A stretch of 64,000 bases of DNA from Chloroflexota bacterium (GCA_016197225.1 JACPWC010000031.1:62001-126000); one strand, 5' to 3'; shown: positions 26,136-36,971, counted from the stretch's first letter. A program made the numbers and translations. Notes: generated by a model from the sequence alone, not told the origin.

Positions 26136-26187
26136 TTTATAATTAGTGCTATCGTGATTTTCCCTAAGAATCTTCGTCTTTTTAACC

Positions 26188-26224
26188 GAAACACCCTTCT
26201 GGGCGATTCCCGGAAGGGTGTTTC
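26188..26224 (-). terminator. Hairpin terminator after the adenosine-specific kinase gene
   Basis: GAAACACCCTT (26188-26198) pairs with AAGGGTGTTTC (26214-26224) around an inner GGG/CCC stem. It lies 23 bases after the stop of the leftward gene. The following T run is weak on the minus strand (GGTTAAAAA), so efficiency is uncertain. Confidence 0.65.
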
Positions 26225-26246
26225 CTTGCAGGAGTTCATTGCAGGG

Positions 26247-26732
26247 CTATGACTTGTAGCCGATCTGCCGCAGGAAGCCTTTGCGCCAGGCAATGTCCTC
26301 GTCGCCTTCAATGCCTTTGGGCGAGAACCCGTCCACCACGCCGAGAATGCCCCGGCCTTGATCGGTTTTGGCGATGACGACCTCCACCGGGTTGGCCGTC
26401 GCGCAGAAAACGCCGCATATCTCAGGCACGGCCTTGATCGTGTTCAGGACGTTGATCGGGTAAAAGCCATCGCCCAGAAAAATGATGAAGCTGTGTCCGG
26501 CGCCCACAGTTTGGGCGTTCCGGCGAGCCAGTTCGATCATCGCCTCGTCCGTCCCCGTCCAGCGAATCAAACACTTGCCCGAGGCTTCACAGAACGCCAG
26601 CCCGAATTTGATCCCCGGCACGGCGTTAACCAGCGCCTCGTGAATGTCCTCGACGGTTTTGATGAAGTGCGACTGGCCGAGGATGAAGTTGATGGTTTCC
26701 GGTTTTTCGATCTTGACAGTTGAGAGTTCCAT
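26247..26732 (-). CDS. Adenosine-specific kinase family protein (DUF355)
   Basis: ATG 26732 has AAGGAGG 8 bases upstream; 161 residues, matching the usual compact size. The sequence (IEKPETINFILGQSHFIKT, CEASGKCLIRWTG, GVFCATANPVEVVIA, GRGILGVVDG) is the conserved pattern of the archaeal/bacterial DUF355 family annotated as adenosine-specific kinase from one archaeal structure. The true reaction in bacteria is not established. It is transcribed away from npdG, with palindromic sites in the shared spacer. Confidence 0.85.
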   Translation of the reverse strand: MELSTVKIEKPETINFILGQSHFIKTVEDIHEALVNAVPGIKFGLAFCEASGKCLIRWTGTDEAMIELARRNAQTVGAGHSFIIFLGDGFYPINVLNTIKAVPEICGVFCATANPVEVVIAKTDQGRGILGVVDGFSPKGIEGDEDIAWRKGFLRQIGYKS

Positions 26733-26763
26733 GGGTGTGCCTCCTTGTGATAGACCCAAGTAT

Positions 26764-26801
26764 ATTCGACTTGTTGTTTGGCAGTGACACAATTGTCGAA
26801 T
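26764..26801. promoter_or_regulatory. Dyad ATTCGAC-N24-GTCGAAT in divergent spacer
   Basis: Two perfectly inverted 7-base arms, 31 bases centre to centre (about three helix turns), lie 32-69 bases upstream of the adenosine-specific kinase start and next to a minus-strand TATAAT (26810-26805). A second dyad TTGTGCAATTGTACAA sits at 26885-26900. They may be operators for one or both divergent genes. Confidence 0.4.
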
Positions 26802-27001
26802 TTGATTATAGAATCAGGCAGTAAATTGCCCGAAAGCGCGTCTTCGGCGTAAACCAAAGAAGCGTTTTTGTTTGACGGGCTAAGTTGTGCAATTGTACAA
26901 TGTCCCTGCCCAGGAGTTGTGGTTTAAGACAAGCGCGAGATGTTGTCCTTGGGTAAATTGCTTTATGATAGGGACAGGCAATCCCTCACAGGAGACACAC
27001 A

Positions 27002-27655
27002 TTGACGACAATCGCTATCCTCGGTGGCACCGGCCACGAAGGCTTTGGGCTTGGAGCGCGCTGGGCCAGAGCCGGGCACACCATCATCATCGGCTCGCGC
27101 GCGGCGGAGAAGGCCGAGGCCGCGGCCAATGAACTCAACGCGCAACTCGGCGCGAACAGCGTTCGCGGCCTTGAAAACCCGGCGGCGGCTCAGGCGGCGG
27201 AGATTGTGGTGATCGCCGTCCCGTACTCGGCCCACGCTCCCACCCTCGAAAGCGTGCGCGAGGCCGTGCAGGGTAAAATCTTTGTGGATGTGACCGTGCC
27301 CCTCGTCCCGCCCAAAGTGTCACGGGTGCAAATGCCTGCCGCTGGGTCGGCCAGCCAGGAAGCGCAGAACTTGCTTGGTCCCAATGTCAAAGTGGTGACA
27401 GCTTTCCAGAGCATCTCTGCCGAACATCTCAAAGACCCTGACCGCGCAATTGATTGCGATGTGCTGGTGTGCGGCGATGATAAAGAGGCGAAGGCAGTGG
27501 TGATCGGGTTGGCCGCCGATGCCGGAATGAAGGCCTGGGACGCCGGGCCGCTCGCCAACGCCGTGGTGGTCGAGGGCCTCACTTCAGTCCTCATCGGCCT
27601 TAATCAGAAACACAAAGTCAAATCGTCGGGCATCAAAATCACCGGCATCAACTAA
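27002..27655 (+). CDS. npdG: NADPH-dependent F420 reductase
   Basis: TTG 27002 is the start, with AGGAG 7 bases upstream; 217 residues. The Rossmann motif ILGGTGHEG at 6-14, GSRAAEKA for NADP phosphate recognition, and [10 protein letters not shown] and [12 protein letters not shown] are those of NpdG/Fno. It transfers hydride between NADPH and coenzyme F420 in the cytoplasm. The next gene is an F420-dependent oxidoreductase, so the two form a redox pair. Confidence 0.92.
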   Translation: MTTIAILGGTGHEGFGLGARWARAGHTIIIGSRAAEKAEAAANELNAQLGANSVRGLENPAAAQAAEIVVIAVPYSAHAPTLESVREAVQGKIFVDVTVPLVPPKVSRVQMPAAGSASQEAQNLLGPNVKVVTAFQSISAEHLKDPDRAIDCDVLVCGDDKEAKAVVIGLAADAGMKAWDAGPLANAVVVEGLTSVLIGLNQKHKVKSSGIKITGIN

Positions 27656-27672
27656 TCCTACAGGAGGCAGGC

Positions 27673-28664
<992 letters not shown>

Positions 28665-28668
<4 letters not shown>

Positions 28669-29525
28669 TGCAAACTTTGGCGGCGGCCCCGCTGGTGCTC
28701 ATTCGCGGCGGCGGCGACCTCGCTACCGGCATCGCCCACCGCCTGCGCCGCGCCGGGCTGGCCGTGCTCGTCACCGAACTGCCTCAGCCGCTCACCGTGC
28801 GCCGGGCGGTCGCGTTTGCCGAGGCGGTTTACGAAGGCGAGATCGAGGTTGAAGGGATCACGGCCAGGCGCGCACCTGATCTTCAAGCGGCGCTGATCTG
28901 CATCAACGTCGGGGAAGTCGCCGTGCTGGTGGATGACGTTGGCCTGTCCCTCCCCCGCCTTCAGCCGCCCATCGTCGTGGATGCTCGCATGGCGAAACAA
29001 CCGCTCGACACGCGCCTGACCGACGCGCCGCTCGTCATTGGCATCGGGCCGGGCTTTGTCGCCGGAGAAAATTGCCACGCGGTGGTGGAGACTAATCGTG
29101 GCCACAACCTGGGCCGCGTCTACTGGCAGGGTTGCGCCGAAACCGACACCGGCCAGCCCGAAGCCGTGCAAGGCTTTACCGGTCAGCGTGTGCTACGCGC
29201 TCCGAGTGATGGCCTGTTCATCGGTCACGCTCGCATCGGCGACAAAATCAAAGCCGGTGAGGCGCTGGCAAGCGTCGCCGGCCAACCGATCATCACCACC
29301 TTCGACGGCGTCTTGCGCGGGATTTTACACGACGGCATCCCCGTCACCGCCGGGATGAAAGTGGGCGACCTTGACCCGCGTGGCCGCCCTGACTACTGTT
29401 TCACCATCTCCGACAAAGCCCGGGCCGTGGGCGGCGGAGTCTTGGAAGCAATCCTGGCCGGGGTGGACAAAAGGCGGCCTCAACCTGGAAATTCAACAAC
29501 AAACTCTCAAGGAGTATCAGCATGA
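28665..29525 (+). CDS. yqeB: YqeB, selenium-dependent molybdenum hydroxylase maturation
   Basis: 286 residues beginning with [20 protein letters not shown], a conserved Gly-rich start of the YqeB/EF2563 family. Later motifs are [23 protein letters not shown] and [11 protein letters not shown]. The family is found with selD and labile-selenium molybdenum hydroxylases and is thought to act in their maturation; no detailed reaction is known to me. It overlaps the LLM gene and the ygeY start by four bases each. Confidence 0.9.
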
Positions 29526-30733
29526 CAACCAAAGTTACGCCCGAAACCGTCAAACAAATTCAATCCCGCGTCGCCGAGCAACGCGAGACCCTCATCAAAT
29601 TCATGCGCGAGATTTGCGCCATCCCCTCGATGGACTCGCAGATCGGGCCGGTGGGCGAGCGCATTCAGGCCGAAATGAAGAAGCTTGGCTACGACGAGGT
29701 GCGCTTCGACAAGATGGGCAACACGGTCGGGCGCATTGGCAATGGGCCGAAGAAGATTGTGTTCGACTCGCACATTGACACCGTCGGCATCGGCGACCGC
29801 TCGGCCTGGCAATGGGATCCGTTTGAGGGCAAAGTGGAAGATGGGGTTTTGTACGCGCGCGGCGCTTGCGACGAGAAGGGTAGCACGCCGGGCATGGTTT
29901 ATGGTTTGGCTATTGCCCGCGATCTCGGTTTGCTAGACGGCTGGACGGCGTACTATTTTGGCAACATGGAAGAGTGGTGCGATGGCATTGCTCCCAACAC
30001 CTTCGCCGAAGTGGATCCTAAAGTGCGCCCCGACTTTGTGGTGATTGGCGAGCCGACGCGGATGCAGGTCTATCGCGGCCACAAAGGACGGGTGGAGATC
30101 AAGGTCGTGTCCAAAGGCAAGAGCGCCCACGCGGCCAGCAACCATTTGGGGGACAACGCTATCTACAAACTGCTCCCACTGCTCGCCGGCATCCGTGACC
30201 TGGAGCCGCAATTAGGCGACCACGAATTTCTCGGCCACGGCAAAATCACTGTGAGCGACATGCAGGTGAAGACCCCCAGCATCAACGCTGTGCCCGACGA
30301 AGCCACCGTTTTCATTGACCGCCGCCTGACGTTTGGCGAGGACAAGAATGCCGCCATTGAGCAAGTGCGTTCGCTCATCCCGCCCGAACATCGCAGTTCA
30401 ATCACCGTTGAGGAGATGTTCTACCAAAACCCGTCGTACACCGGCTTCGTCTTCCCGGTGGACAAATACTTTCCGGCCTGGGCTTACGAGGACTCGCACC
30501 CGCTGGTGCAAGCCGGGCAGGCGGCGCGCAAACTCATCGGGTTGGCCGAGGCGCTGAGCGGCAAGTGGAGTTTTAGCACCAATGGCATTTACTGGGCAGG
30601 CAAGGCCAGGATCGCATCCATTGGTTTCGGGCCGGGCGACGAAGTGACGGCCCACACCGTGAACGACTCGGTGTCGCTGGACGACATGGTGAAGGCGACC
30701 GAGTTCTACGCGGTTCTGCCGGGGTTGCTGTAA
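29522..30733 (+). CDS. ygeY: YgeY-type M20 metallohydrolase
   Basis: 403 residues. M20 features: SHIDTVG with the first zinc His, ARGACDEKG, MEEWCDG with catalytic Glu, and the lid domain beginning VYRGHKGRVEIKV. Its length and neighbours match YgeY, the selenium-metabolism-linked hydrolase found with the xdh/ygf genes in E. coli. It probably opens a purine or ureide breakdown product in the cytoplasm. ATG 29522 overlaps the yqeB stop; AAGGAG lies upstream. Confidence 0.9.
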   Translation: MTTKVTPETVKQIQSRVAEQRETLIKFMREICAIPSMDSQIGPVGERIQAEMKKLGYDEVRFDKMGNTVGRIGNGPKKIVFDSHIDTVGIGDRSAWQWDPFEGKVEDGVLYARGACDEKGSTPGMVYGLAIARDLGLLDGWTAYYFGNMEEWCDGIAPNTFAEVDPKVRPDFVVIGEPTRMQVYRGHKGRVEIKVVSKGKSAHAASNHLGDNAIYKLLPLLAGIRDLEPQLGDHEFLGHGKITVSDMQVKTPSINAVPDEATVFIDRRLTFGEDKNAAIEQVRSLIPPEHRSSITVEEMFYQNPSYTGFVFPVDKYFPAWAYEDSHPLVQAGQAARKLIGLAEALSGKWSFSTNGIYWAGKARIASIGFGPGDEVTAHTVNDSVSLDDMVKATEFYAVLPGLL

Positions 30734-30742
30734 AGGTGTCCT

Positions 30743-31516
30743 ATGCCCATTCGCGAGTATCAACGCCCCAAAGATTTGCCCGCCGCCCAGGCCGCCCTGC
30801 GCCAGCCAGGGGCAACACCGCTGATGTTTGGGCCGCGTCTGCCCGACGATCCGTTTGCGGGCCTGGATACGGTGGTAGACGTGAGCCGGTTGGAACTCAA
30901 CTATATTCGCGCGAGCGATGCGGCGATTCGAATCGGAGCCGCCACGCCACTGCAAGCGATTGTCGAGTCGCCGGAAGTGCAAGGTGAAGCGCATGGCCTG
31001 CTGGCCGAAGCCGCCCGGTTGGTTGCGCCCCTCACGCTTCGCAACCTGGCGACGATTGGCGGGGCTTCGCAGGCAAAAGACGGCCCGCCCGAAGTGAAGC
31101 TGGCCTTGCTGGTGTTGGATGCAACCCGCGCGCCCGGTGATCCTCTAGCCGAAATTGTTCTGCCGCGCTCGCCGCAACCAAGCCCGGGCGCGGCCCTGGC
31201 GCGAGTGGCCCGCTCGCCGCGTGACGAGGCCATTGTGGCCGCCGCCGCGAAGTTGTCCGTTGAGAGCGGCCTGTGTCGAAACGTGAGGCTGGCTGTCGCC
31301 GGAGATTCTGCCCAACCCCTGCGTGTGACAAGCGCCGAAATTTTGTTGGAAGGCCAGCCGTGGAGTGAAGATAAACTGCGCGCCGTCGTGGAGCGCGTGT
31401 TAGCCGAAGCGCAACCTGTCGGCGATTATCGCGGTAGCGCCGAGTATCGAAAAGAAATGGCCGGTGTGCTGGCTCGCCGCGTACTGGCTGAAGCCCGGGA
31501 ACGCGCCAATAACTAA
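30743..31516 (+). CDS. FAD-binding subunit of molybdenum hydroxylase
   Basis: 257 residues, the size of YgfM/XdhB-type subunits. It has the FAD-binding 5 fold with TLRNLATIGGASQ (FAD pyrophosphate binding) and a CO-dehydrogenase flavoprotein C-terminal domain. It passes electrons from the FeS subunit to NAD or another acceptor. It lies 9 bases after ygeY and 39 before the fused large subunit. The last codons (RANN) come from a dispersed repeat. Confidence 0.9.
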   Translation: MPIREYQRPKDLPAAQAALRQPGATPLMFGPRLPDDPFAGLDTVVDVSRLELNYIRASDAAIRIGAATPLQAIVESPEVQGEAHGLLAEAARLVAPLTLRNLATIGGASQAKDGPPEVKLALLVLDATRAPGDPLAEIVLPRSPQPSPGAALARVARSPRDEAIVAAAAKLSVESGLCRNVRLAVAGDSAQPLRVTSAEILLEGQPWSEDKLRAVVERVLAEAQPVGDYRGSAEYRKEMAGVLARRVLAEARERANN

Positions 31517-31535
31517 TAACCAATAACCAATTACT
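31506..31535. repeat. Dispersed CCAATAACTAATAACC repeat at the end of the FAD subunit
   Basis: The same AT-rich words as at 18264 (CCAATAAC, CCAATTAC) overlap the last codons and stop of the FAD-subunit gene. Here only one arm is present. Confidence 0.7.
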
Positions 31536-31555
31536 GCTGTCAGCGACAGACACTC

Positions 31556-34489
31556 ATGAACATTCAATTCACCCTCAACGGGCAATCCAAAACATTCTCC
31601 TGCGCGCCGGGCGAGACGCTCATGTCGCTCTTGCGGCGCTCCGGCATGTGGAGCGTCAAGCACGGCTGTGAGACCGGCGAGTGCGGCGCGTGTTCGGTGT
31701 TGATTGACGGCAAGTTGACGCCGACTTGTGTGATGCTGGCCGCGCAAGCCGACGGTCACTCCATCGTTGCCAACGAGTCGCTCAACATCGGCCCAAGCCT
31801 GCATCCGATCCATCAGGCGTTTGCCGAGACGGGCGCGATCCAGTGCGGCTACTGCACCCCGGCGATGGCTCTGGCCGCGAAGCAATTGCTGGAGAAGGAG
31901 CCGAGGCCCACCGAAGCGCAAGTGCGCGACGCCTTGAGCGGCGTGCTCTGCCGTTGCACTGGCTACGTGAAACCGGTGGAAGCGATTCTGCGGGTGGCGG
32001 CGGTTCTGCGCGGCGAGGCGGTTCCACCCATTGATGGCGGCCACGCCATTCCCATCGAGTCGCTCTTCGGCGCGTCCATGCGCCCATTTGAAGAGCCGCC
32101 TTCCCCGGCAACCGGCGGCGGCGTTCAGACTCAATCGCGCCTCATCACCTTCCCCACCGTTGACACCAAGCCCACCACCGAAGTCGTCGGTCGCCCCGAA
32201 ACCAAAGTGGACGCGGTCAAACTGGCGAAGGGCAAACCCGTTTTTGCCGACGACGTTGATCTGCCGGGAATGTTGCACGCGGCCATGCTCACCAGCCCGC
32301 ACGCTCACGCCCGCATCAAACACATTGACGCCAGCAAAGCCAGAGTCTTGCCCGGCGTTCATGCCGTGCTCACTTATCAGGATGTGCCGCGCGTGATCTA
32401 CGCCTCGGGTGGACAGACCTGGCCCAACCCCAAGCCCTGGGATCAGGTGTCGCTCGACTCGAAAGTGCGGCACGTGGGCGACCGAGTGGCCGTCGTGGCG
32501 GCGGAGTCGCCGGAGATTGCCAAAGAAGCGGTGAAGCTAATCGAAGTTGAGTACGAAGTTCTGCCTTCAGCCTTCACGCCCGACGAGGCGATGAAACCCG
32601 GCGCGCCGATCATCCACGACGAGCCGGACGCGGTGGGCATCAACGACGCCGGCCGCAACATCGCCGCCACGATTCACACGACGATTGGCGACATTGACAA
32701 AGGCTTGGCCGAGTCCGATCACGTCTTCGAGCGAACGTATCACGTCCACCAAGTTCAGCAGGCGCACATTGAGCCGCACATCGTAGTCACTTACTGGGAC
32801 GAAGACGAGCGGCTGGTGATTCGCACCAGCACTCAGGTTCCGTTTCATGTGCGGCGCATGGTAGCCCCTCTGCTCGGCCTGCCCGTCAAGCGCATTCGCG
32901 TCATCAAGCCCCGCATCGGCGGCGGCTTCGGCGGCAAGCAGGAAATGCTCATCGAAGACCTGTGCGCCCACCTGACCATTGCCACTAGCCGCCCGGTGCG
33001 TTTTGAATATACCCGCGAACAGGAGTTCACCAGCGCCCGCTCGCGCCACCCGCAAACCATCACTTACCGCGCTGGGGTGAAGAAGGACGGCACGCTCAAT
33101 GCGCTTCACATGCATATTGTGGAGAACACGGGCGCGTACGGCACGCACGGCCTCACCGTGTGCAGTGTGGCCGGCATGAGAGGCCTCGCCACTTACAAGA
33201 GTCCGCACATGTTGCTCGAGGCCGAGATCGTCTACACGAACATCCCCACACCCGGCGCGTTTCGCGGCTACGGCGCGCCGCAAGGCCTCTTCGCCCTCGA
33301 ATGTTTGATGGAAGAGATTGCGCTGGAGATGGGCCTCGACCCGGTTGAGTTCCGCTTGAAGAACGCGGTGAAGGTGGGCGACCCGGTGGCAATCACCGGC
33401 GCGGTGGGCGAAGGCGATCACGAGGCCGCGGCTCAGATCGTGCAGACCTGCGCCCTGCCCGAATGTGTGGAGCAAGGGGCCGCCGCCATTGCCTGGGATC
33501 GTAAACTCGATCCTGCATCTGCCTGGCGTGTCGATCCGAAACGGCCTCACATCCGGCGCGGGCTGGGCATGGCCGTCGCTATGCACGGCACAGCCATCGC
33601 CGGACTCGACATGGGCGCGGCCAGCATCAAGATGAACGACGATGGCAGTTTCAACGTCCTGGTCGGGGCCACCGACCTGGGCACCGGCTCGGACACGGTG
33701 CTGGCCCAGATCGCCGCCGAGACTCTCGGCGTGCCGTTGAACGACGTCGTCATCTACTCATCCGACACCGACTTCACCCCGTTTGACACCGGCGCTTACG
33801 CTTCCAGCACCACCTACATTTCCGGCGGCGCAGTGAAGAAAGCCGCCGAGAAAGTGCGCGCCCAAATTTTCGAGCGCGCCGCCAAAATGCTCAAGACTTC
33901 GCTCGAAGGCATGTCGCTCAAAGGCCGCTCGGTCTTTGCGCCCAACGGCGAAAGCGTGACGTTGGAAGCTGTGGCCCTCAACAGCCTGCACACCGAAGAC
34001 CAGCAACAGATCATGGCCACCGCTTCGCACATGTCGCCGCACTCGCCGCCGCCCTTCGCTGCCCAATACGCCGAAGTGGAAGTGGACACCCAGACCGGTC
34101 AGGTGACGGTGACTAAACTGGTGATGGCCGTTGACTGCGGCACAGCCATCAATCCGCAAACGTCCATCGGCCAGATCGAAGGCGGGCAGGTGCAGGCTCT
34201 CGGTTACGCCGTCTCTGAAGAAATGGCCTACGACGAAAACGGGCGCTCGCTCGCCACGCGCTTCGGCGACTACCACATCTTTGCCGCCGACGAAGTGCCC
34301 GAAGTGCAAGCCATCCTTGTGCCAACTTACGAGCCGAGCGGCCCGTTCGGCGCGAAAGCCGTGGCCGAGATTCCGATGGACGGCGTCGCGCCCGCCGTCG
34401 CCAATGCCGTGTTCGACGCCGTCGGCGTCCGCATCCGCGATCTGCCGCTCACGCCGGAAAAGGTGTGGAAGGCGATGAAGGCACAGTAA
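31556..34489 (+). CDS. Fused FeS/molybdopterin subunit of xanthine dehydrogenase-type enzyme
   Basis: 977 residues with the YgfN (XdhD) order: 2Fe-2S domain 1-80 (CETGECGACSVL), second 2Fe-2S helical domain with CGYCTP and LCRCTGY to about 160, then the molybdopterin part from about 220. Key Mo-site motifs are GGGFGGKQE near 456, AFRGYGAPQ near 567 and the catalytic-Glu region FGAKAVAEIP near 932-941. AFRG is of the purine-hydroxylase type, not the CO dehydrogenase type. With yqeB and ygeY next door it is probably a selenium-dependent purine or N-heterocycle hydroxylase. SelD and YqeC are not in this window. Confidence 0.93.
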   Translation: MNIQFTLNGQSKTFSCAPGETLMSLLRRSGMWSVKHGCETGECGACSVLIDGKLTPTCVMLAAQADGHSIVANESLNIGPSLHPIHQAFAETGAIQCGYCTPAMALAAKQLLEKEPRPTEAQVRDALSGVLCRCTGYVKPVEAILRVAAVLRGEAVPPIDGGHAIPIESLFGASMRPFEEPPSPATGGGVQTQSRLITFPTVDTKPTTEVVGRPETKVDAVKLAKGKPVFADDVDLPGMLHAAMLTSPHAHARIKHIDASKARVLPGVHAVLTYQDVPRVIYASGGQTWPNPKPWDQVSLDSKVRHVGDRVAVVAAESPEIAKEAVKLIEVEYEVLPSAFTPDEAMKPGAPIIHDEPDAVGINDAGRNIAATIHTTIGDIDKGLAESDHVFERTYHVHQVQQAHIEPHIVVTYWDEDERLVIRTSTQVPFHVRRMVAPLLGLPVKRIRVIKPRIGGGFGGKQEMLIEDLCAHLTIATSRPVRFEYTREQEFTSARSRHPQTITYRAGVKKDGTLNALHMHIVENTGAYGTHGLTVCSVAGMRGLATYKSPHMLLEAEIVYTNIPTPGAFRGYGAPQGLFALECLMEEIALEMGLDPVEFRLKNAVKVGDPVAITGAVGEGDHEAAAQIVQTCALPECVEQGAAAIAWDRKLDPASAWRVDPKRPHIRRGLGMAVAMHGTAIAGLDMGAASIKMNDDGSFNVLVGATDLGTGSDTVLAQIAAETLGVPLNDVVIYSSDTDFTPFDTGAYASSTTYISGGAVKKAAEKVRAQIFERAAKMLKTSLEGMSLKGRSVFAPNGESVTLEAVALNSLHTEDQQQIMATASHMSPHSPPPFAAQYAEVEVDTQTGQVTVTKLVMAVDCGTAINPQTSIGQIEGGQVQALGYAVSEEMAYDENGRSLATRFGDYHIFAADEVPEVQAILVPTYEPSGPFGAKAVAEIPMDGVAPAVANAVFDAVGVRIRDLPLTPEKVWKAMKAQ

Positions 34490-34496
34490 TCGTCGT

Positions 34497-34547
34497 GAGA
34501 GCGGCCTGTAGCCGCGATACTCAATGTCGCGTGTACAGCGCGCTCCC
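34497..34547. repeat. GC-rich dispersed hairpin between hydroxylase and serC
   Basis: GAGAGCGGCCTGTAGCCGCGA pairs imperfectly with the segment ending GTACAGCGCGCTCCC, and CGCG words close the apex. It looks like a mobile or repeated palindromic unit and may also act as a terminator. Confidence 0.65.
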
Positions 34548-34564
34548 ACCCAACAGAGGATCAA

Positions 34565-35668
34565 ATGACAACATCAAAACACGTTCATAACTTCAACGCC
34601 GGCCCGGCGGTTCTGCCGCGCCCGGTGCTCGAAAAGGCTCAGGCCGAACTGCTCGACTATAACGGTTGCGGCCTTTCGGTGATGGAGATGAGTCACCGCT
34701 CGGCGGAATTTGAAGGGCTGATCAAGCAGGCCGAAGCTGATCTGCGGACTCTCCTCGGCCTGCCCTCAAATTACAAGGTGATGTTTTTACAGGGCGGGGC
34801 GACTCTGCAATTCGCCATGTTGCCCATGAACCTCCGCCCCGCCGGAGCCTCCGCCGATTACGTGGTCAGCGGAGTGTGGGGCAAGACGGCCCACAAAGAA
34901 GCCGACAAGCTCGGCCCGACTCGCCTGGCCGCCTCGACCGAGAAGACAGGCTTTGATCGTTTGCCCGCCCTCTCTGATCTCGACCTTGATCCCAAAGCCG
35001 CTTACTTGCACATCACCGCCAACGAAACGATTCACGGCAACGAGTGGCCGGACGGCGTGCAACCGGCTCCGTCCGACGGCGTGCCGCTGGTGTGCGATAT
35101 GTCGTCCGACTTTTTGAGCAGGCCAGTGGACGTATCCAAATACGCGCTGATTTACGCGGGCGCGCAAAAGAACGCCGGCCCGGCGGGAACAACCGTCGTC
35201 ATCATTCGCGACGACCTGCTGGCCCGCGTGCCGCCGAAGATGCCGGTCATGCTCGACTACAAAGTGCTGGCCGAGTCTGGCTCACTGCACAACACACCGC
35301 CCTCGTTCGCCATTTACATCGTCGGCCTGGTGTTCCGTTGGCTGTTGGATCTCGGCGGCCTGACCGAGATCGCCAAACGTAACGAAGCGAAGGCCAACCT
35401 AGTCTATCAGGTCATTGATCGCAGTGGCGGTTTCTATCGGGGCCACGCCCAGCCGGAGAGCCGATCCAAGATGAATATCCCTTTTCGCCTGCCCTCCGAA
35501 GAGTTGGAAAAGCAATTCGTGAAGGAGTCGGAGAAGCAGGGCCTGATCGGACTCAAGGGCCACCGCTCGGTGGGCGGCTTGCGCGCTTCGCTCTACAACG
35601 CCCTGCCGCACGAGTCAGCGGAAGTGCTGGCCCAGTTCATGATTGAGTTCCAGCGCGCGAATGGATAA
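34565..35668 (+). CDS. serC: Phosphoserine aminotransferase
   Basis: 367 residues. It opens HNFNAGPAVLPRPVLEKAQAEL, the SerC hallmark, has the phosphate-binding QGGAT motif near 76 and the PLP lysine in AGAQKNAGPAG near 202, and ends GLIGLKGHRSVGGLRASLYNAL. It converts 3-phosphohydroxypyruvate and glutamate to phosphoserine in serine synthesis. ATG 34565 has AGAGGA upstream. It overlaps thrC by 8 bases. Confidence 0.96.
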   Translation: MTTSKHVHNFNAGPAVLPRPVLEKAQAELLDYNGCGLSVMEMSHRSAEFEGLIKQAEADLRTLLGLPSNYKVMFLQGGATLQFAMLPMNLRPAGASADYVVSGVWGKTAHKEADKLGPTRLAASTEKTGFDRLPALSDLDLDPKAAYLHITANETIHGNEWPDGVQPAPSDGVPLVCDMSSDFLSRPVDVSKYALIYAGAQKNAGPAGTTVVIIRDDLLARVPPKMPVMLDYKVLAESGSLHNTPPSFAIYIVGLVFRWLLDLGGLTEIAKRNEAKANLVYQVIDRSGGFYRGHAQPESRSKMNIPFRLPSEELEKQFVKESEKQGLIGLKGHRSVGGLRASLYNALPHESAEVLAQFMIEFQRANG

Positions 35669-36962
35669 AGCTGTGAGCAATTTTTTAGGCTACCGCTGTT
35701 CGTTGTGCGGCGCGGAGTACGCGCCCGATGCCGTTCAATACGTTTGCCCTAAACACGGCGACACAGGCAACCTCGACGTTGTCTTAGATTATGCCGCAAT
35801 CAACCGCGCGGCCTCGCCCGACTCGATCTCAGCCTCGCCCGACTTTTCCATTTGGCGCTATCTGCCTCTTTTGCCAGTATCATTTCCGTTCCCTTCGTTA
35901 ACTCCGTTGTCCGCTGTTGGCTGGACGCCACTTTATCGCGCCGACCGCCTCGCCGCCGATCTCAATTTGCGAAACGTGTTTGTGAAGGACGATGGCCGCA
36001 ACCCGACCGCCTCGTTCAAAGATCGCGCCTCGGCGGTGGTGGTCGCGCGAGGGCGCGAGATCAAGGCTGAGGTGATCGCGGCGGCTTCCACCGGCAACGC
36101 GGGCGCGGCTCTGGCCGGGATGGCCGCCGCTGTCGCCCAACCCGTCGTCATCCTGGCCCCCGAAACCGCGCCGCCGGCAAAAGTCGCACAGTTGTTGATG
36201 TTTGGAGCGCGGGTGGTTTTGGTGAAGGGCAACTACGACCAGGCGTTTGACCTGACGCTGGAGGCCTCGCGCGAGTTCGGCTGGTATTGCCGCAACACCG
36301 GCTACAACCCGTTCACGGCTGAGGGCAAGAAGACGGCGGCGTTTGAGATGTGCGAGCAGTTCACGCAAATCTCCAATAACCAATTACCAATAACCAAATG
36401 GCTTGCCCCCGATCGCGTCTTCGTCTCAGTCGGCGATGGCAATATCATCTCCGGCATTCACAAGGGCTTCAAGGATTTGCTGGCCCTCGGCTGGATTGAT
36501 AAGATGCCAAAGTTGATGGGTGTGCAGGCCGAAGGCTCGGCGGCGTGCGCCAACGCCTGGGCGGCGGACACCGAAACCATCACGCCTGTGTCAGCCAACA
36601 CCCTCGCCGACAGCATTTCGGTGGACTTGCCGCGCGACGGCGTGCGGGCGGTGCGGGCCGTGCGCGACACCAGCGGCGAATATGTCGTCGTCAGCGACGA
36701 GGAAATTTTGGCGGCGATGCGCGACCTGGCGCGCGGGGCGGCGGTCTTCGCCGAGCCGGCCGGGGCCACGGCTTATGCCGGCCTGGTCAAAGCGGCGCGG
36801 AGTGGCCTGGTGAAAGCGGACGAAACGATTCTAGTGATGAACACCGGCAACGGTTTGAAGGACGTGAAGTCGGCGATGCGGGCGGCGGGCGAGGCGGTGC
36901 GCATTGAGCCGGAGTTGTCGGCGTTGAAGGCGCATTTTCAGAATAGACCTTATCGGAAATAA
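35661..36962 (+). CDS. thrC: Threonine synthase with repeat-encoded insertion
   Basis: 434 residues from ATG 35661, overlapping the serC stop. An N-terminal Cys ribbon (CSLCG, CPKHG) precedes the PLP fold with the lysine in PTASFKDRA near 119 and the phosphate loop STGNAGAAL. It makes threonine from O-phosphohomoserine. Unusually, residues around 240-247 (SNNQLPIT) are encoded by the dispersed CCAATAACCAATTACC repeat, inserted in frame in the large domain between VCEQFTQI-like sequence and LAPDRVFVSVGDGN. The catalytic parts are intact, so the gene is probably functional. Confidence 0.92.
   Translation: MDKAVSNFLGYRCSLCGAEYAPDAVQYVCPKHGDTGNLDVVLDYAAINRAASPDSISASPDFSIWRYLPLLPVSFPFPSLTPLSAVGWTPLYRADRLAADLNLRNVFVKDDGRNPTASFKDRASAVVVARGREIKAEVIAAASTGNAGAALAGMAAAVAQPVVILAPETAPPAKVAQLLMFGARVVLVKGNYDQAFDLTLEASREFGWYCRNTGYNPFTAEGKKTAAFEMCEQFTQISNNQLPITKWLAPDRVFVSVGDGNIISGIHKGFKDLLALGWIDKMPKLMGVQAEGSAACANAWAADTETITPVSANTLADSISVDLPRDGVRAVRAVRDTSGEYVVVSDEEILAAMRDLARGAAVFAEPAGATAYAGLVKAARSGLVKADETILVMNTGNGLKDVKSAMRAAGEAVRIEPELSALKAHFQNRPYRK
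36373..36398. repeat. Dispersed repeat inside thrC
   Basis: The words CCAATAACC, AATTACC and AATAACC match the left arm of the repeat at 18264. It is in frame and encodes NNQLPIT. Confidence 0.85.
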
Positions 36963-36971
36963 GCTCATAGC

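Noticed and set aside
32567-33586. 339-residue minus-strand frame
   Set aside because: Antisense to the fused molybdenum hydroxylase; no motifs.
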